Notes under the pieces: model-generated | What the model saw: the letters and a program-made list of their open reading frames with translations, nothing else | Told to the model about the DNA's origin: nothing | Database searches by the model: none | Position numbers and translations under genes: made by a program | Shown here: positions 1 to 10,528 of the stretch, in pieces | How positions within the stretch are numbered: position 1 is the stretch's first letter | How the letters are laid out: each line of letters opens with the position of its first letter | Source: Saprolegnia diclina VS20 | Taxonomy: Eukaryota; Oomycota; Saprolegniomycetes; Saprolegniales; Saprolegniaceae | Reading direction: 5' to 3' | Length of the DNA stretch: 64,000 nt | Assembly (NCBI RefSeq): GCF_000281045.1 | Contig: NW_008246100.1 | Location: 145,385 to 209,384 of the forward strand

Positions 1-2
1 TG

Positions 3-215
3 AAGCACGTCCTTTTCGGAACATGCAGTCGTCTCTACGACACCTTGCAGGGCAACGCAAATACCACAGAGCTGGCTAGTACTTGTACCATTTATAGTGA
101 TAAGCATTTGGCCTCATCGAGAACCCCAAGCAAGAAGCTCGCCGCCAAGCCCCTTGGGCAACGCCGCAACAGCGAGTGCCAGCAGAGGAAGACCACCCGG
201 ACTGATGTGGTGTGA
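3..215 (+). CDS. possible 3' end of a gene entering from the left edge
   Basis: A frame is open from the window edge to a TGA at 213-215, about 70 codons, with no in-frame ATG, so if real it is the last part of a gene starting outside the window. The visible end is basic and hydrophilic, with a KLAAKPLGQRR stretch. An intron acceptor could also sit inside it, at the TTGCAG near position 50. It would be tail-to-tail with NDC80, whose stop is at 387. I recognise no family. The stretch is short enough to be chance. Confidence 0.25.
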   Translation, partial: KHVLFGTCSRLYDTLQGNANTTELASTCTIYSDKHLASSRTPSKKLAAKPLGQRRNSECQQRKTTRTDVV

Positions 216-386
216 CCGGTCTGTCAGCGCGTTGCATGCGTTCGAGTGATTTCGACAAACCGAAAGGTATAAGTAGTAATTGGAGAGTTCAAAATTTGGT
301 TAATCAAATCGACAAGTTGTACATTCGGTAAATTCACTTAAAGCTGCAGGGTTATTATAGTCGTTTTTATATAAAGTAATCACACA

Positions 387-2430
387 CTAGACGGCAAAGC
401 GCTGGGCGTAGGCCTCGCCTTCCGAGAGCACATGTTCGACGTTCTCCTTGAAGGCGATGCAGGCCGAGACGGCGAGCGAGATGTTGTGCAGTCGCGTCGC
501 GATCTCTTGTTCGCACTGCGCCTTCATGCTCTCGTACGCGTCGCGCGTCTCCTTGTGCAGCGCCTCGGCGCGCACGTTCTCAGCGTTGAGCTCTTCCTCG
601 CTCTTGACGTGCTGGAGCTCGAGCTCGACGTCCTCGATCGCCTTGGCCTTCTGGTCGAGGAGGAGGTCCATCGAGTCCTTCTCGCGGCGCATGATCTCGC
701 TCATCTTGCGCTCTTGGTTCTCCATGTTGCGGACGGCCTCGAGCGCGTTCTCTCGCTGGAGCGCCGTGCTCTCGACTTGGGCCTTGAGCTCGAGCGACTT
801 GTCGAGGAGCCGGTCGAGGCGCTCGATGCGCTGCTTCTTGAACTTGTAGATGTTGGGCACGACGCTCTTCTTGAGGTGGTTGATGAGCGCCGTCGCAGCC
901 GAGACGCCGCCCGAGTGCGCGTCGATCGAAATGCCATAGTCAAAGCCGCCGCCGTACTTGCCAAAGAGCTTGAGACGCGTCGCCGTCACCATGTAGCGCT
1001 TCACGCTCTCCTCCAACGCGTCTTTCATCTCGGAGATCGCCGTCTCCTTTTGCCAGTGCTGGCTCTGGAGATCCTTGTAGCGCACTTCAGCCTGCTGCAG
1101 CTGCTCCTGGAGGCGCTGGCGCTCCTTCACCAAGCGGTCGAGGTCCTCCGCCGTCAGCTCCTGCGTGTCGATGCGACGCTGCAGCTGTGCGATTCGCACT
1201 TGGATCGCTTGGTACTCCTCCTCTACAAAGTGGAGCCCATGAGCCATCATAGTACGATGATGGTAGTGTACGCTTTTTGGCAATCTTCTGTTCGGTCGAG
1301 TGGATGACGACACCGGCGTGCTCCTTGTTGGCCTCGAGCTTCTGAACGAGGTCTTGAAGCTTCTCGCGATCGTGCTGAAGGTCGCGCTTCTTGGCGTTGA
1401 AGTGGGCGAGCGTCTACAGCAGGTGTCCTTGGTATGGCGGCTAGGCTCGAGCGACGTACCGGCGCCTTCTTGGCTTGCTCAATCTGCCGACGCAGCTCGT
1501 CGTTCTCTTCCAAGATGGCATGTGTCTCGTTGGCAATGACGTCGTGCTTTGCGTCTACGTGCCCATGCATGTCGTAAGAGTCCACGGGTCGTAAGGGTAA
1601 ATGTCGTACCGATCTTTTGGATGAGCTGGGCTTCAAGCATGTTGTACTCGTCGTCCTTGGCGTTCAAGAAGGCTTCGTACGAGTTGGCGAGGTACTCGAA
1701 GAAGTTGTCGCCGTCGTACTCGTCGCCTTGCTCGTAGTCGTGCTGCACGATTTCGTCGTACTGTCCACAGCGTGAGGTCGTGGCGATTGCAGAAATCATC
1801 ATGAAATACCTTGAGAAGCTCAATCATCCACGAGATTGCGGCAAGAAGGGACGGCCACGAGTGAGGACTTCCGACGGCCGCGAGCGCTGCTTTGCTGATC
1901 GGGAAAGGGTACTTGAGCTGGCGAAAGCACGTCGCGACGTCGTCTTCGATCTTGGGCGAGTACTCAAAGTTGCGATCGAGCTGGCGGAAGAGGAACTGCA
2001 TGATGTAGACAAAGTCCTTCTTCATCGGCTTGAAGAGCAAATGCGAGTTGATCTGGTGCTCGTAGTTGTGCTCCGAGAGGTACTCGACCAGCAGCCGAAT
2101 CGCGTTGTTCATGAAGCTCCGATCCGCCACCGGGCGAGGGTCCATAACGCGGTTGCCCCGCGCCCCGAAGGTGCTGCTTCGCCGGCCCGACCCCATGGAC
2201 CCGTTCTTGCCGATCGAGTGCGTCCGATGGCCGGCGCTGGCAACCATGCTGTTGCGGCCCAGCGGCAGGCGGTTCTTCATGCTCTCGCGACGTTGTGCCA
2301 AGGAGCTCATGGACTGGCGGCCGGCCGACGGACCCGCGGCCGGCTTGGCCACGGGGATCCGCGATGGCTGCGACGAGCTCATCGAGTTGAGCTGCGAGGA
2401 CGATATCGGGCCGAGCGTCGTTCGTCGCAT
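387..2430 (-). CDS. NDC80: NDC80/HEC1 kinetochore complex subunit
   Basis: Ndc80 is the microtubule-binding subunit of the outer-kinetochore NDC80 complex. Five exons are joined over introns 1761-1809, 1555-1609, 1414-1459 and 1223-1271 (46-55 bases), giving 614 aa, close to the usual length. Residues 1-95 are a Ser/Arg/Gly-rich basic tail, as expected for the Aurora-regulated tail. Residues about 96-207 form the calponin-homology-like head, opening with MDPRPVADRSF and containing the family signature YPFPISKAAL followed by the Trp-rich PHSWPSLLAAISW. The rest is heptad-rich coiled coil for pairing with Nuf2, with a break around GKYGGGFDYG. The start at 2430 (MRRTTLG) was chosen because the 14 upstream in-frame residues look non-coding. 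The gene is divergent from the FHIP gene. Family assignment is firm; exact exon edges are by frame and GT-AG only. Confidence 0.93.
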
Positions 2431-3096
2431 ACCTCGGCAATTCAAATATTCAAATGGCAAACCACTTGGCAATTGTATGCAGCCTCTCGCGTGGAGTTTT
2501 CAGGTTGTCATGCATTCGATTGGCCAGCAATTAAAATTCCCAGATGGCTACCCAATCATCCATCGGAATCTGTCCATTTTGGCCAATCATTATGAGTGAA
2601 AGCAACCTCGCCGGTCAGAGAGCGGCCCTTTGCCAGCTCAAGGCGAGAGCATACAAATCGCTGGTGTATGGCACCGAGCGCAAGGTCGGCATGGCAGCTT
2701 GCTCGCTCGCTCTGCGCTTGATGCAACTCAACCTCCAACGTGCGAATTGAAGCATGTGGTGAGTGAGATTGGTCCACGGTGACGCAAATCTTTGCTTTTG
2801 AATAGGGGTCCCTAGTTCAAAAATTATGGGGGCACCACCCACTTCAACGAATTTCTGGATTTCAAGCTTGTTTTTACTATACTGAAAATTGAGAAGTTTG
2901 CTGCGGTGGGAGATTGACATCCTAAATTAAAAGCGATTAGACTACTGCATATTTGTATGTAATATATTAAAAAGAATCAATTGCACCGTCGGACCCGGTT
3001 GGTGGATACTACGGGCCCCATGAAAATAGATCGAACAACAGAACGGAGCAGCTTTCGTGCTTGGGAACTGCCATCGGGCGTCGAGACGCAAGCAGC
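2431..3096. promoter_or_regulatory. divergent intergenic region NDC80 / FHIP
   Basis: About 665 bases separate two divergent starts, so promoters for both genes should lie here. The part from about 2800 to 2990 is AT-rich compared with its flanks. I see no convincing ORF, RNA gene or named promoter element. Confidence 0.4.
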
Positions 3097-5637
3097 ATGA
3101 GCTGGTTCAAGAACAAGATGAAGGCCGCTGCCTCCATGGTGCTTGGCCGCAGCGCCGCCCGTGCTAACGCTGCTGCGTAGGTCGCGCAGGCCGCGGAGGC
3201 CGTCGCGCCGTCGTTGAATCTCACCATGGCGCTCTACAAGACGCCCGTCGAGGAGTTTCACCATCGCTGGCAGATCATCTCGCTCTTCCTCGAGGCCGTC
3301 ATTGCCGAGAATCTGCCGGAAGCGACGCAGAAGAAGCAGCTCAGCGACTCGAACACGCGCGACAACCTGGCCAAGCTGGTCAAGCTGCTGTACGCCGAGG
3401 AAGATGCGCTCGATCGCCAGGTGCACGACCGCGACACGTCGATTGACCAGCGCCCATGCATGGAGTACCTCCTCGAGCATAATGTGATCCAGCAGCTCTG
3501 CGCCAAGGCTGCCGACGATTCGCCGAGCGGTCTCATGGTGCTCGTCATCATCTTCCTCACCGACCTCCTCCGCGAGTCCAAGATCAACTACCCCATCTTG
3601 CCAACGCGTGGCGTCTATCGCTCCGTGTGCGAGCTCATCCAGGGCGCAATGGTCCGCGAAGTCGAAGACGAGATGGTCGAAAAGTGCTTGCTCCACTGCC
3701 TCCACGCGCTCTGGGTCAAGCTCAAGGGCGACCCGGTGCAGACCGAGTTTTTCTTTATGCGCATCTACAAGACGACGACGCCCAACAACGAGCTCGCGCT
3801 CTCACCGACGCGCATCTCGGAGCTCGTGCTCTTCACGGGTCTCCTCCCGCACATGTACCGCGCCGGCAAGCTCGGACTCAAGTGCCGCGAAGGCCTCGCG
3901 ATCGCGGCCGGCCTCCAGGAGCCTGGCCTCGCGCGCTTCATCCTCAAGATGACACCGTTCTGCAACTACGCGGTCACGGGGATCATTGGCGCCTTTGACG
4001 CGCTGCCCAAGACGCTTGGCGTCAAGCACGAAAAGTCGTTCCGGTCCGTCGACCTCGACATGATCCAGCAAGAGCTCGATATTCTCGCGGGCCGCCTCCG
4101 CTTTTGCTCGACCTTGGCCATGGTCGGGACGTTTGAGATCCTCGACGAAGAGCGCCCCGCGACGCCGCCCAAAGGACTGCCGGCCTCGACCCCCGTCACG
4201 CGGCTCCGATCGATCACAAGCGAGATCCTCGTGCAATTCCACGACCGGTTCCTGGCCGGCCCGTTTCTCGATGCGCTCCTCGACACGGCGGAAGCAGCGT
4301 CGCGCACGGCGCTCGTCTACGCGCGGTCGATCTTGGACATGCTTGGCGGGTCGCCGGCCTCGAACCCGCTGCTCCAAGGGTACATTTCATTTCTGCTGAG
4401 CCACATGCACGCCAAGGCGGCGCCCACGGCTATGCCCGTGGTGTCGTCGTCGCACGAGCTGCTGCCGCCACCGATATCGGTGGCCTCGTCGGCCAAGCCG
4501 CAGCGGCTACTGCAAGAGCTTGTGTACCGACTCAACTCGCTCTCGGTGCCGTTGAGCATTGCGACCATCGAGCTCTTTGCGAGTCTTCTCTCGCTGCGCA
4601 CAACGGTCGTGGAGGACGCCCTCTTGCCACCGCCGCGCAGCCACAAGACGCCGGTGCACATTGTTTGGTTTGCGTCTCGATTTCCCCACGCATCCGTGGC
4701 CGCGATCACGGCCAACGCCGCGCTCTGGGCAGCGGTCAAGCAGCACGACTTTGCGGCCCTGCAGAGCTTTGTGGCCGACGCTCCGACGTTGGCGGACGGC
4801 GAGCTCGTCTCGCTTCTCTCGTACATTGCGGTTGCCGAGCAGTCGGCGTGCTCGGAAAAGTCCAAGACCGATGCGAGCGACACGGAAGATGAAGACGAGT
4901 TCGACGACGAAGACGTTGACGAAGACGAGATCGTCGATCGCCCCACGCGCCGAGGGTCGTGGGCGCTCTGTGTGCCGTCCGTGTCGCAGGTGCCGACGCG
5001 CGTACCGTCATCGACATCGCTCGCGTCGCTTTTCGAGTCGGTGCTCTTTGGCCGCCTCGAGCGCTGGCTCGACAATAGCTTGACCGAGAACATTGCGCTC
5101 TCGGGCTTGATCACGCTTCTCGCGTCGCTTCGACCGCACCTCGTGTTTGACTGGGACCAAGAGCTCGAGAAGGGCAAGTCGGTGCGAAGCATCCTCGAAG
5201 ACGTCCACCTCGACGCCTGCGCACGCATTCAAAGGATACCGCAAGGCTGGCAGGTTGTATCGGACGTGCAGGCGCAGCTGCTAGCCAACGCCAACGTCGA
5301 CGAAGCCAACAGTGTGATTGTCGCCTTCGTCGTGCTCGAAGAAGTCTTGAAGGAGCTCGTCGCGCTCCTCGTGGCCCAAGACACGGTCAAGACGCTCCCG
5401 CTCAAGCCAGAAGGCTACTACATGGAAGCCAAGAAGACACCCAAGCGAATCTCTCTCTCAAAGGACAGCGACGTCATGAGAGGCGACGACGAAGCCACTT
5501 ATGTCGACTCGGCCAAATCGGTGGACGACGACGAAGACTTGGACAAGCTGTTGGACTCGGCGGCGGAACAGCTAGCGTCCATCATGACGGGGCCGCTCAA
5601 GGCGGACGACACACGACCTCTGGCCAGCGCCGAGTGA
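3097..5637 (+). CDS. FHIP (FTS-Hook-interacting, RAI16-like) family protein
   Basis: FHIP proteins join FTS and Hook adaptors to link endosomes or other vesicles to dynein. The start is placed at 3097, where a 14-codon exon (MSWFKNKMKAAASM) precedes a 42-base intron at 3139-3180 that contains a CTAAC branch-point-like site and ends in TAG. The second exon runs from 3181 to the TGA at 5635. The product is 832 aa. The N-terminal region matches the RAI16-like fold: an all-helical block with FHHRWQIISLFLE, the MEYLLEHNVIQQLC segment and FFFMRIYKT. A highly acidic stretch (DTEDEDEFDDEDVDEDE) lies near residue 575, and the C-terminus is again acidic. Without the first exon the ORF would begin at a non-ATG codon, which supports the two-exon model. 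Confidence 0.85.
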
Positions 5638-5680
5638 TCAATTGAAGGTAGTCTTAATAGATGATAAAGCAACTGCTGCA

Positions 5681-6804
5681 TTAAAACGAGCGTTGGAGCT
5701 TGGCGCGGTTGACATGGTCGAGCAGCATATCGAAGGCCAACTGCGTCACGTGGCGGGCGCGGAGGTGCGCGACTCGTGCCAGCGGGCGCTTGGCTTCCTT
5801 CTGGAAGGCGAGCACGAGCAGGCGGAGACCTGCGACAAGCAAGTCGCGCGTCTTCTTGGCTTCGGCGTCCAAGGTCAGTGTGTGGTGGATCGTCGTCGTG
5901 TCCATCTTGAACCAAGCATTGTCCTTGGCGTCGACGGTCGCGACAGCGAGAAGACTGAGGACGACGGGCGCCGCGGCGCCGCGGTGCGCCTTGGACTCGA
6001 GATACAAGTGCGTGCCCAATGGACTCAGCCGCAGCAAGCGCGACTTGGTGCCATGGCGGACTTTGAGTCCGCGCGACAAGAGAATTCGAAAATGCACGAG
6101 AAGCTCGGCTTCCTTCTCTTGGCGGGAGGGCGGTCCCGTCGGAGGCGCTGATGGCTCGTACGTCGTCGGCTGCTTGGGTGGCGATGGCACAGCAATGGGC
6201 TCTAGCTCGAGCGTCTTGGCCACGACTGCAACCGGCGCGCTTGTTGGACTTGTCGGTCGGTTCCACGCTTGCTGCATGGCCTGCATGACAATGTATTGCT
6301 GGCCCTACACGACCTTCGTCGACTTTGTTGGAAGCCACATGCAACGTACCTGGACGATGGCCCCCGAGCCTTTCTGGATCGCGAGGGACGCGGCCTCGCG
6401 ACAGAGTTGCGACAGCTTGTCGCTGGCCAAATCGATCGAGGCGTCGAGCGACTGCTCGTACCTACGATGGCTTGCAGCCAGGATATTCGAGGAAGCGGGG
6501 CGTACTTGACAAAGTTGGGCGCGAGCAGCTTCTCATAGATTTGCGTCGCGCCGCGAAAGTAGGGCAGCGCGAGCCACGCCATCATGCACACTTTCGCCTC
6601 GTAGTAGAGCGGAATGAAGCTGCCGAGGCGGTCCGCAATGATCTCAAAGACCGAGAAGCATGCGTTGACTGTCCAGAAGACGACCCACTGGATCTGCTCC
6701 TCGGCCGCGTCGTCCTTGGCCGCGACCTTGACCGACATGTAGATCGGGTACGCGTAGCCCACTGCATTGCAGATGCTTCGCGAGAGGAACTGCCCCACGA
6801 GCAT
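5681..6804 (-). CDS. REEP/HVA22/DP1 family ER-shaping protein with C-terminal PH-like domain
   Basis: The N-terminal third is a TB2/DP1/HVA22 (REEP) domain: GYAYPIYMSVKV, then IQWVVFWTVNACFSVFE and FIPLYYEAKVCMMAWLALP, ending in RGATQIYEKLLAP. These hairpins shape ER tubules. Introns at 6462-6505 and 6305-6349 join three exons into 344 aa. After a Pro-rich linker, residues about 200-320 look like a PH domain, with a basic KVRHGTKSRLLRLSPLGTHLYL beta-hairpin and a closing helix ending GLRLLVLAF. REEP proteins normally end soon after the hydrophobic region, so the PH-like tail is an added module and may bind phosphoinositides (inference). The start at 6804 (MLVGQFLSR) is preferred over an upstream ATG at 6867 in the same frame. 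Confidence 0.82.
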
Positions 6805-7449
6805 GCTGCGCCTGGCTGCTACTCGTTCTGAGACTGAGCGTTTCGCGGTGGCGTATCCGGAGACCACACAAGGTTTTTCCTTGGCGACCTACAGAGCCCA
6901 AGCTTTGGAGCTAAAAATACTAAGTGCTTATAAACAACGGTTTACGGAAAGAATCTTTTGGTCTGCTGCAGAGGAAGCTGCTTGAGCGCGCTTGGAGAAC
7001 ACGAATCTGTTCGATTAAGCTTACTTTGTGGCGCCACACTGTGAAAGTAAGTACAGCACTAGAGTAAGCTACGGAAGCATGGCAGCGGAGGCCATGGGGC
7101 AAAGCACCTTCTCCAGAAGCATCCCGAGGCTAATTTTGGCTGGCTGGAGATGCCTAAAGGCGCAGCCATGCACGTGGCGATGCCTACCCGACTCACTTGA
7201 TGCTATTTCGCATAGCTACAGTGAAGTCTAGACCACTTATGTGTGCGTCGCGACTGTCACCGCACATTTGGCCGGCCCATCCCAATCAAGCATGTCGGGT
7301 GTAAAAAGTATCCAGCGGGTGGCCAGTATTTAGTTTACCTAAAAGACATAGCGAAGTTGCTGTTGTGTGTCGGCGTCAATTCGGTTATGAAAAAGCGCCG
7401 GGTGCAAAGCCCCATCTGTTGACGCAACGCAGTTTGGATATCAACGGCG
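6805..7449. promoter_or_regulatory. divergent intergenic region REEP / GST-like gene
   Basis: About 645 bases lie between two divergent starts. I see only short ORFs with no family resemblance and no RNA gene. Confidence 0.35.
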
Positions 7450-8232
7450 ATGGCAGCGACGCGAGCCAAGCACGTGCTCGTGACGATCCCGGCGTCCAAC
7501 TTCTGCGAGAAGGCGCGATGGGGTCTGCGCATGGCCAAGGTAGACTTTATTGAGGAGAATCATGCACCTCTCTTCCACTACGCCGGGACGGTCTCCAAGG
7601 GCGGGCGGAGCGTGCCCCTCCTTCTCGTCGGTGGCAGCAAGAGCATCTTGAAGTCGAGCGATGAGATCATGACCTTCTGCGGCGAGAAGCTACCGGCACT
7701 GTACCCGAACGATACAGTCAAGGACAAGGAGCTCTACTACGACAACAAGTTTGGCCCGCACGCCCGCCGGTATGCCTACCATACGCTCTTCTCGATGGGC
7801 CCAGTGGGCCGCGCCGTCGTCACGGACCCGCTCGAGAGCGCAGCGCTCTCGACTACTGTCAGCGCGGTGTTTCCGGTTCTCAAGTCCCTGCTCATTCGGT
7901 CGCTGAACGTCACGCCGGAAGGCGCCGAGCGGTCGTGGGCCAAGATCGAAGCCGAGTTTGCTCGCGTCGACGACATCCTCGGCGCGGCGCCGCTGGGCTC
8001 CACGTACTTGGCCGGCCCGACGTTCTCGGCCGCCGACATCTCGTTCTGCTCGCATGTCTCGATGCTGCTCGGGCCCAAGCAAAGCCGGTACATTGCGCCG
8101 TACTTGAACCCGGCCAACATGCCCCCTAAATTTCAAGAGCGCTACGAGTTCCTTCGCCGCTCCAAGGCCGGGCAGTTCGTCTTGTATTGCTACGAGAAGC
8201 ACTACCCATCGGCGCTCGAGTCGAAGCTCTAG
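7450..8232 (+). CDS. glutathione S-transferase-like protein
   Basis: A single-exon gene of 260 aa. The N-terminal 85 residues have the thioredoxin-like GST layout: a beta strand (HVLVTIPASNF), the CEKARWGL helix start where the catalytic Ser/Cys normally sits, and a VPLLLVGGSK strand-turn near the cis-Pro. The C-terminal half is helical and carries LAGPTFSAADISFCSH, the conserved GST C-terminal N-capping box and Asp. GSTs conjugate glutathione to electrophiles in the cytosol. No signal or transit peptide is apparent. The class cannot be assigned by eye; the C-terminal domain is longer than in typical cytosolic GSTs because of an insert around residues 95-150. Confidence 0.75.
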   Translation: MAATRAKHVLVTIPASNFCEKARWGLRMAKVDFIEENHAPLFHYAGTVSKGGRSVPLLLVGGSKSILKSSDEIMTFCGEKLPALYPNDTVKDKELYYDNKFGPHARRYAYHTLFSMGPVGRAVVTDPLESAALSTTVSAVFPVLKSLLIRSLNVTPEGAERSWAKIEAEFARVDDILGAAPLGSTYLAGPTFSAADISFCSHVSMLLGPKQSRYIAPYLNPANMPPKFQERYEFLRRSKAGQFVLYCYEKHYPSALESKL

Positions 8233-8449
8233 TCGTCCATCTTCGATGCGTTCACAGAGTGGTCAATGCACTTCTTGTCTGTCTACCTCGTGGCAGCTGC
8301 CACGATCGTTTCGTGCTGAGCACTTTTCTGGTGCGAAACCAGATCTTGGCTTGAATTTTAGCCAATACAAGCGTCCAGCGTACATTCGAACGTGTTTGAT
8401 TGGTTAAAAATCGAAAGGAGCAGATTTGTACTGACTTGGCCATTCCAGC

Positions 8450-9169
8450 ATGACGGGCAAGAAGAAGCGATATAGCGCCGAGGAGCTCGAGGCCGCGGTG
8501 CAGGCGTACGTCGGTGGCACCAAGCTGCGCGAGGTGCACCAGAAGTTCCCGCACATCCCCGAGCGCACGATCACGAACCGCGCCAACAAGTTTGTCAACG
8601 ATGTCAAGCTGCAGAAGCCAGGCCCGGCGCCCGTGCTGAGCGTGCCGATCGAGACCAACATTGCTGCGTGGATCGTCGAGATGCAAACGAATGGCTTCCA
8701 CGTCTCTCGGCAAATGGTGCTCAGCAAGGCGAATGAGATCTACCACACGTCCAACCGCGCTGCGCCGCCGTCCGGGTACCTCGGCGACGGCTGGCTTAAG
8801 CGCTTCATGGAGCGCCATCCCGAGCTCACGCTGCGCGACGCCAAAGGCAGTAAACGCGTTCGCGTACCCGAGACGCCCAAGCTGCAGGCTCCGCTGGAGG
8901 CGCCGGCGGTCAAGCGACCTGCGACGAGTGCAGCCCGCGCGGCGACGCCGCCGCCCTTCGAAGAGGCCATTGACGAAAAGCACGCCGAGAAGAAGCAAGA
9001 GATGGAAATGGAAATTCTCAAAAAGACGCTGCGGATCAAGAGCATCGAAGTGATCAGCTCGACACTCCTCGCGCGGCAAAAGCTCGTCGAGGCCGGTGTT
9101 CCGCAAGACGACATTGACAAGATGCTGCCACTGCCGCCGCCGGAAGAAGGCATGCCGCTCATGCAATGA
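8450..9169 (+). CDS. CENP-B/Tc5-type HTH protein with a module shared with its neighbours
   Basis: An intronless gene of 239 aa. Residues 5-50 form a Psq-like helix-turn-helix (RYSAEELEAAVQAYV ... ERTITNRANKF), and residues 60-125 form the second, CENP-B/Tc5-type HTH, ending in the hallmark GYLGDGWLKRFMERHPEL. This two-HTH arrangement is the DNA-binding half of pogo/Tigger-like transposases. No DDE catalytic domain follows. Instead there is a Pro/Ala linker and a C-terminal amphipathic segment from about residue 180, MEMEILKKTLRIKSIEVI, then STLLARQKLVEAGVPQDDID and MLPLPPPE. The same segment ends the two genes immediately downstream. I infer a domesticated transposase-derived DNA-binding protein rather than an active element: there are no terminal repeats and the frame is intact. 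Confidence 0.75.
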   Translation: MTGKKKRYSAEELEAAVQAYVGGTKLREVHQKFPHIPERTITNRANKFVNDVKLQKPGPAPVLSVPIETNIAAWIVEMQTNGFHVSRQMVLSKANEIYHTSNRAAPPSGYLGDGWLKRFMERHPELTLRDAKGSKRVRVPETPKLQAPLEAPAVKRPATSAARAATPPPFEEAIDEKHAEKKQEMEMEILKKTLRIKSIEVISSTLLARQKLVEAGVPQDDIDKMLPLPPPEEGMPLMQ

Positions 9170-9396
9170 TCCTCTCCAGTAATATAACGTCGCGTGCCTG
9201 TATGTCGCCTCTACGCTATAGGAATGTGTCCTCCCCACCGTGCATGGCACGTAGCCGACTCGACGACGATGACCATTGGCACTTTGGGGCATCACACAGA
9301 ACCACGGACGACGCATGCTATCTTGAATGCTAGTAGCTGCATGCGGAGAAGGGATCTTGTGTCTTGTGGACGGGTCGACGTAAACTGGGAACGAAC

Positions 9397-10044
9397 TTAG
9401 ATGCGGGCGATTGTTGTTGGTTGCCGTTGAGCTGGTAGCGGCAGCGGCAGCATTGCGTCAATGTCGCTTCGGGGCACGCCAGCGTTCACAAGCTTTTGCC
9501 GCGCGAGCATCGTCGAGAGGACGACCTGAACGTTCTTGAGCTCCAAGTCCATCTTCATCATGTCCGTCTCGAGCGCATACTTGGTGCGCTCCAGCTCTAA
9601 CAGATCGACGAGCGAGATTGCGTCGGGTTTCGCCTTCTTCGTTGGCTCGGGCTCGGGCGATGCGGGGCGCTTGGCGGGAGCGGCCGACCGTCGCTTGGGC
9701 GCCACAGCGATCTGCATCGTGGACGGAATCAGCGCCGCCGGGAAGTAGACGAGCTTTGCGTCCGGGTCCTGCCCGCTGTACGCGATCCAATGGTCCCAGT
9801 GGTGTAGTCGGTTGTGCTGCACAAAGTTGTCTGTCCGGAACGGCGGCTCGTAGACCTTGACCTGCGTCGCGATGCTGCGCGCGCGCTCCGATCGAATCTG
9901 CCGGCCAAAGTGCACGCAAAAGAGGCACGTGGCCTGGAGCGCGTCGCCAGTGTTGACGTCGCGGCTCGTCACGGACACGCCGTACTTGACCTCGTGCTCG
10001 GGCCGCAGCACGCCACGCTGCTGCTTGGGTTCGTTGCTCTGCAT
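9397..10044 (-). CDS. BED-like zinc finger protein with the shared C-terminal module (copy 1)
   Basis: An intronless gene of 215 aa. The N-terminal part has HEVKYGVSV, then C40-x2-C43 (CLFCVHFGRQ), a 25-residue spacer and PPFRTDNFVQHNRLHHW, which supplies His77 and His81/82. This is the CxxC...HxxxH spacing of BED-type fingers, often derived from hAT transposases, though the EVKYG lead-in is not part of the standard BED family. A basic, Pro-rich linker (RRSAAPAKRPASPEPEP) follows. The C-terminal 60 residues, from LLELERTKYALETDMMKMDL through TMLARQKLVNAGVP and DIDAMLPLPLP, match the ends of the HTH gene at 8450 and the gene at 10529. It is convergent with the HTH gene, with 227 bases between stops. 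A role in transcription is inference. Confidence 0.65.
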   Translation of the reverse strand: MQSNEPKQQRGVLRPEHEVKYGVSVTSRDVNTGDALQATCLFCVHFGRQIRSERARSIATQVKVYEPPFRTDNFVQHNRLHHWDHWIAYSGQDPDAKLVYFPAALIPSTMQIAVAPKRRSAAPAKRPASPEPEPTKKAKPDAISLVDLLELERTKYALETDMMKMDLELKNVQVVLSTMLARQKLVNAGVPRSDIDAMLPLPLPAQRQPTTIARI

Positions 10045-10528
10045 GGCCTAACGTCGGTCTTCCTTGCACTAGCTTATTAAATCATTTGAGCATTGTATTT
10101 AAATGCACCATTCTTTTTTATTTCGAGCTGCCAATCAAACGCCTCTAAGAACTAGGCTGGCACGGACCAATCACCGGCTGCGGCTTCGAACGCTAGGTAC
10201 CTCGGATGGCAACGGCTTGTCGAGCTGCCGGCACTGGTTGCGTTGGCCGGTCGGCGTCGATGCTTGGGCTTACGACAGCAATCTTGCTTCATATGCAGGA
10301 GGTACTGGGTCCAAGCACCGGAAGTGTTGTCCCTCTTGTCTTATTGCCCATCATATTGCGTTGGTGTTGCAGTCACCACGTTTTGGTTCGACAGACTTCA
10401 CACCACTCTGCTCGATAGGAAGGAGGCCATAGACGACGACCTGCGTTGCGCAAGGATCCTGCGTTATTAAAGGGGGTGCTATTACATGTATCCTGGATAG
10501 CTGGATGCCTAGATTCCTACTGTACTGT
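10045..10528. other. intergenic region between the two BED-like genes
   Basis: About 480 bases upstream of copy 1 and downstream of copy 2, both on the minus strand. No ORF with family resemblance, RNA gene or clear repeat was seen. Confidence 0.35.

Noticed and set aside
432-1307. Plus-strand frame of 291 codons antisense to NDC80
   Set aside because: Leu/Arg/Asp/Val-rich shadow of the coiled-coil coding strand.
8450-9169. Active DNA transposon
   Set aside because: Only the DNA-binding half of a pogo-like transposase is present, without a DDE domain, terminal inverted repeats or target-site duplication.
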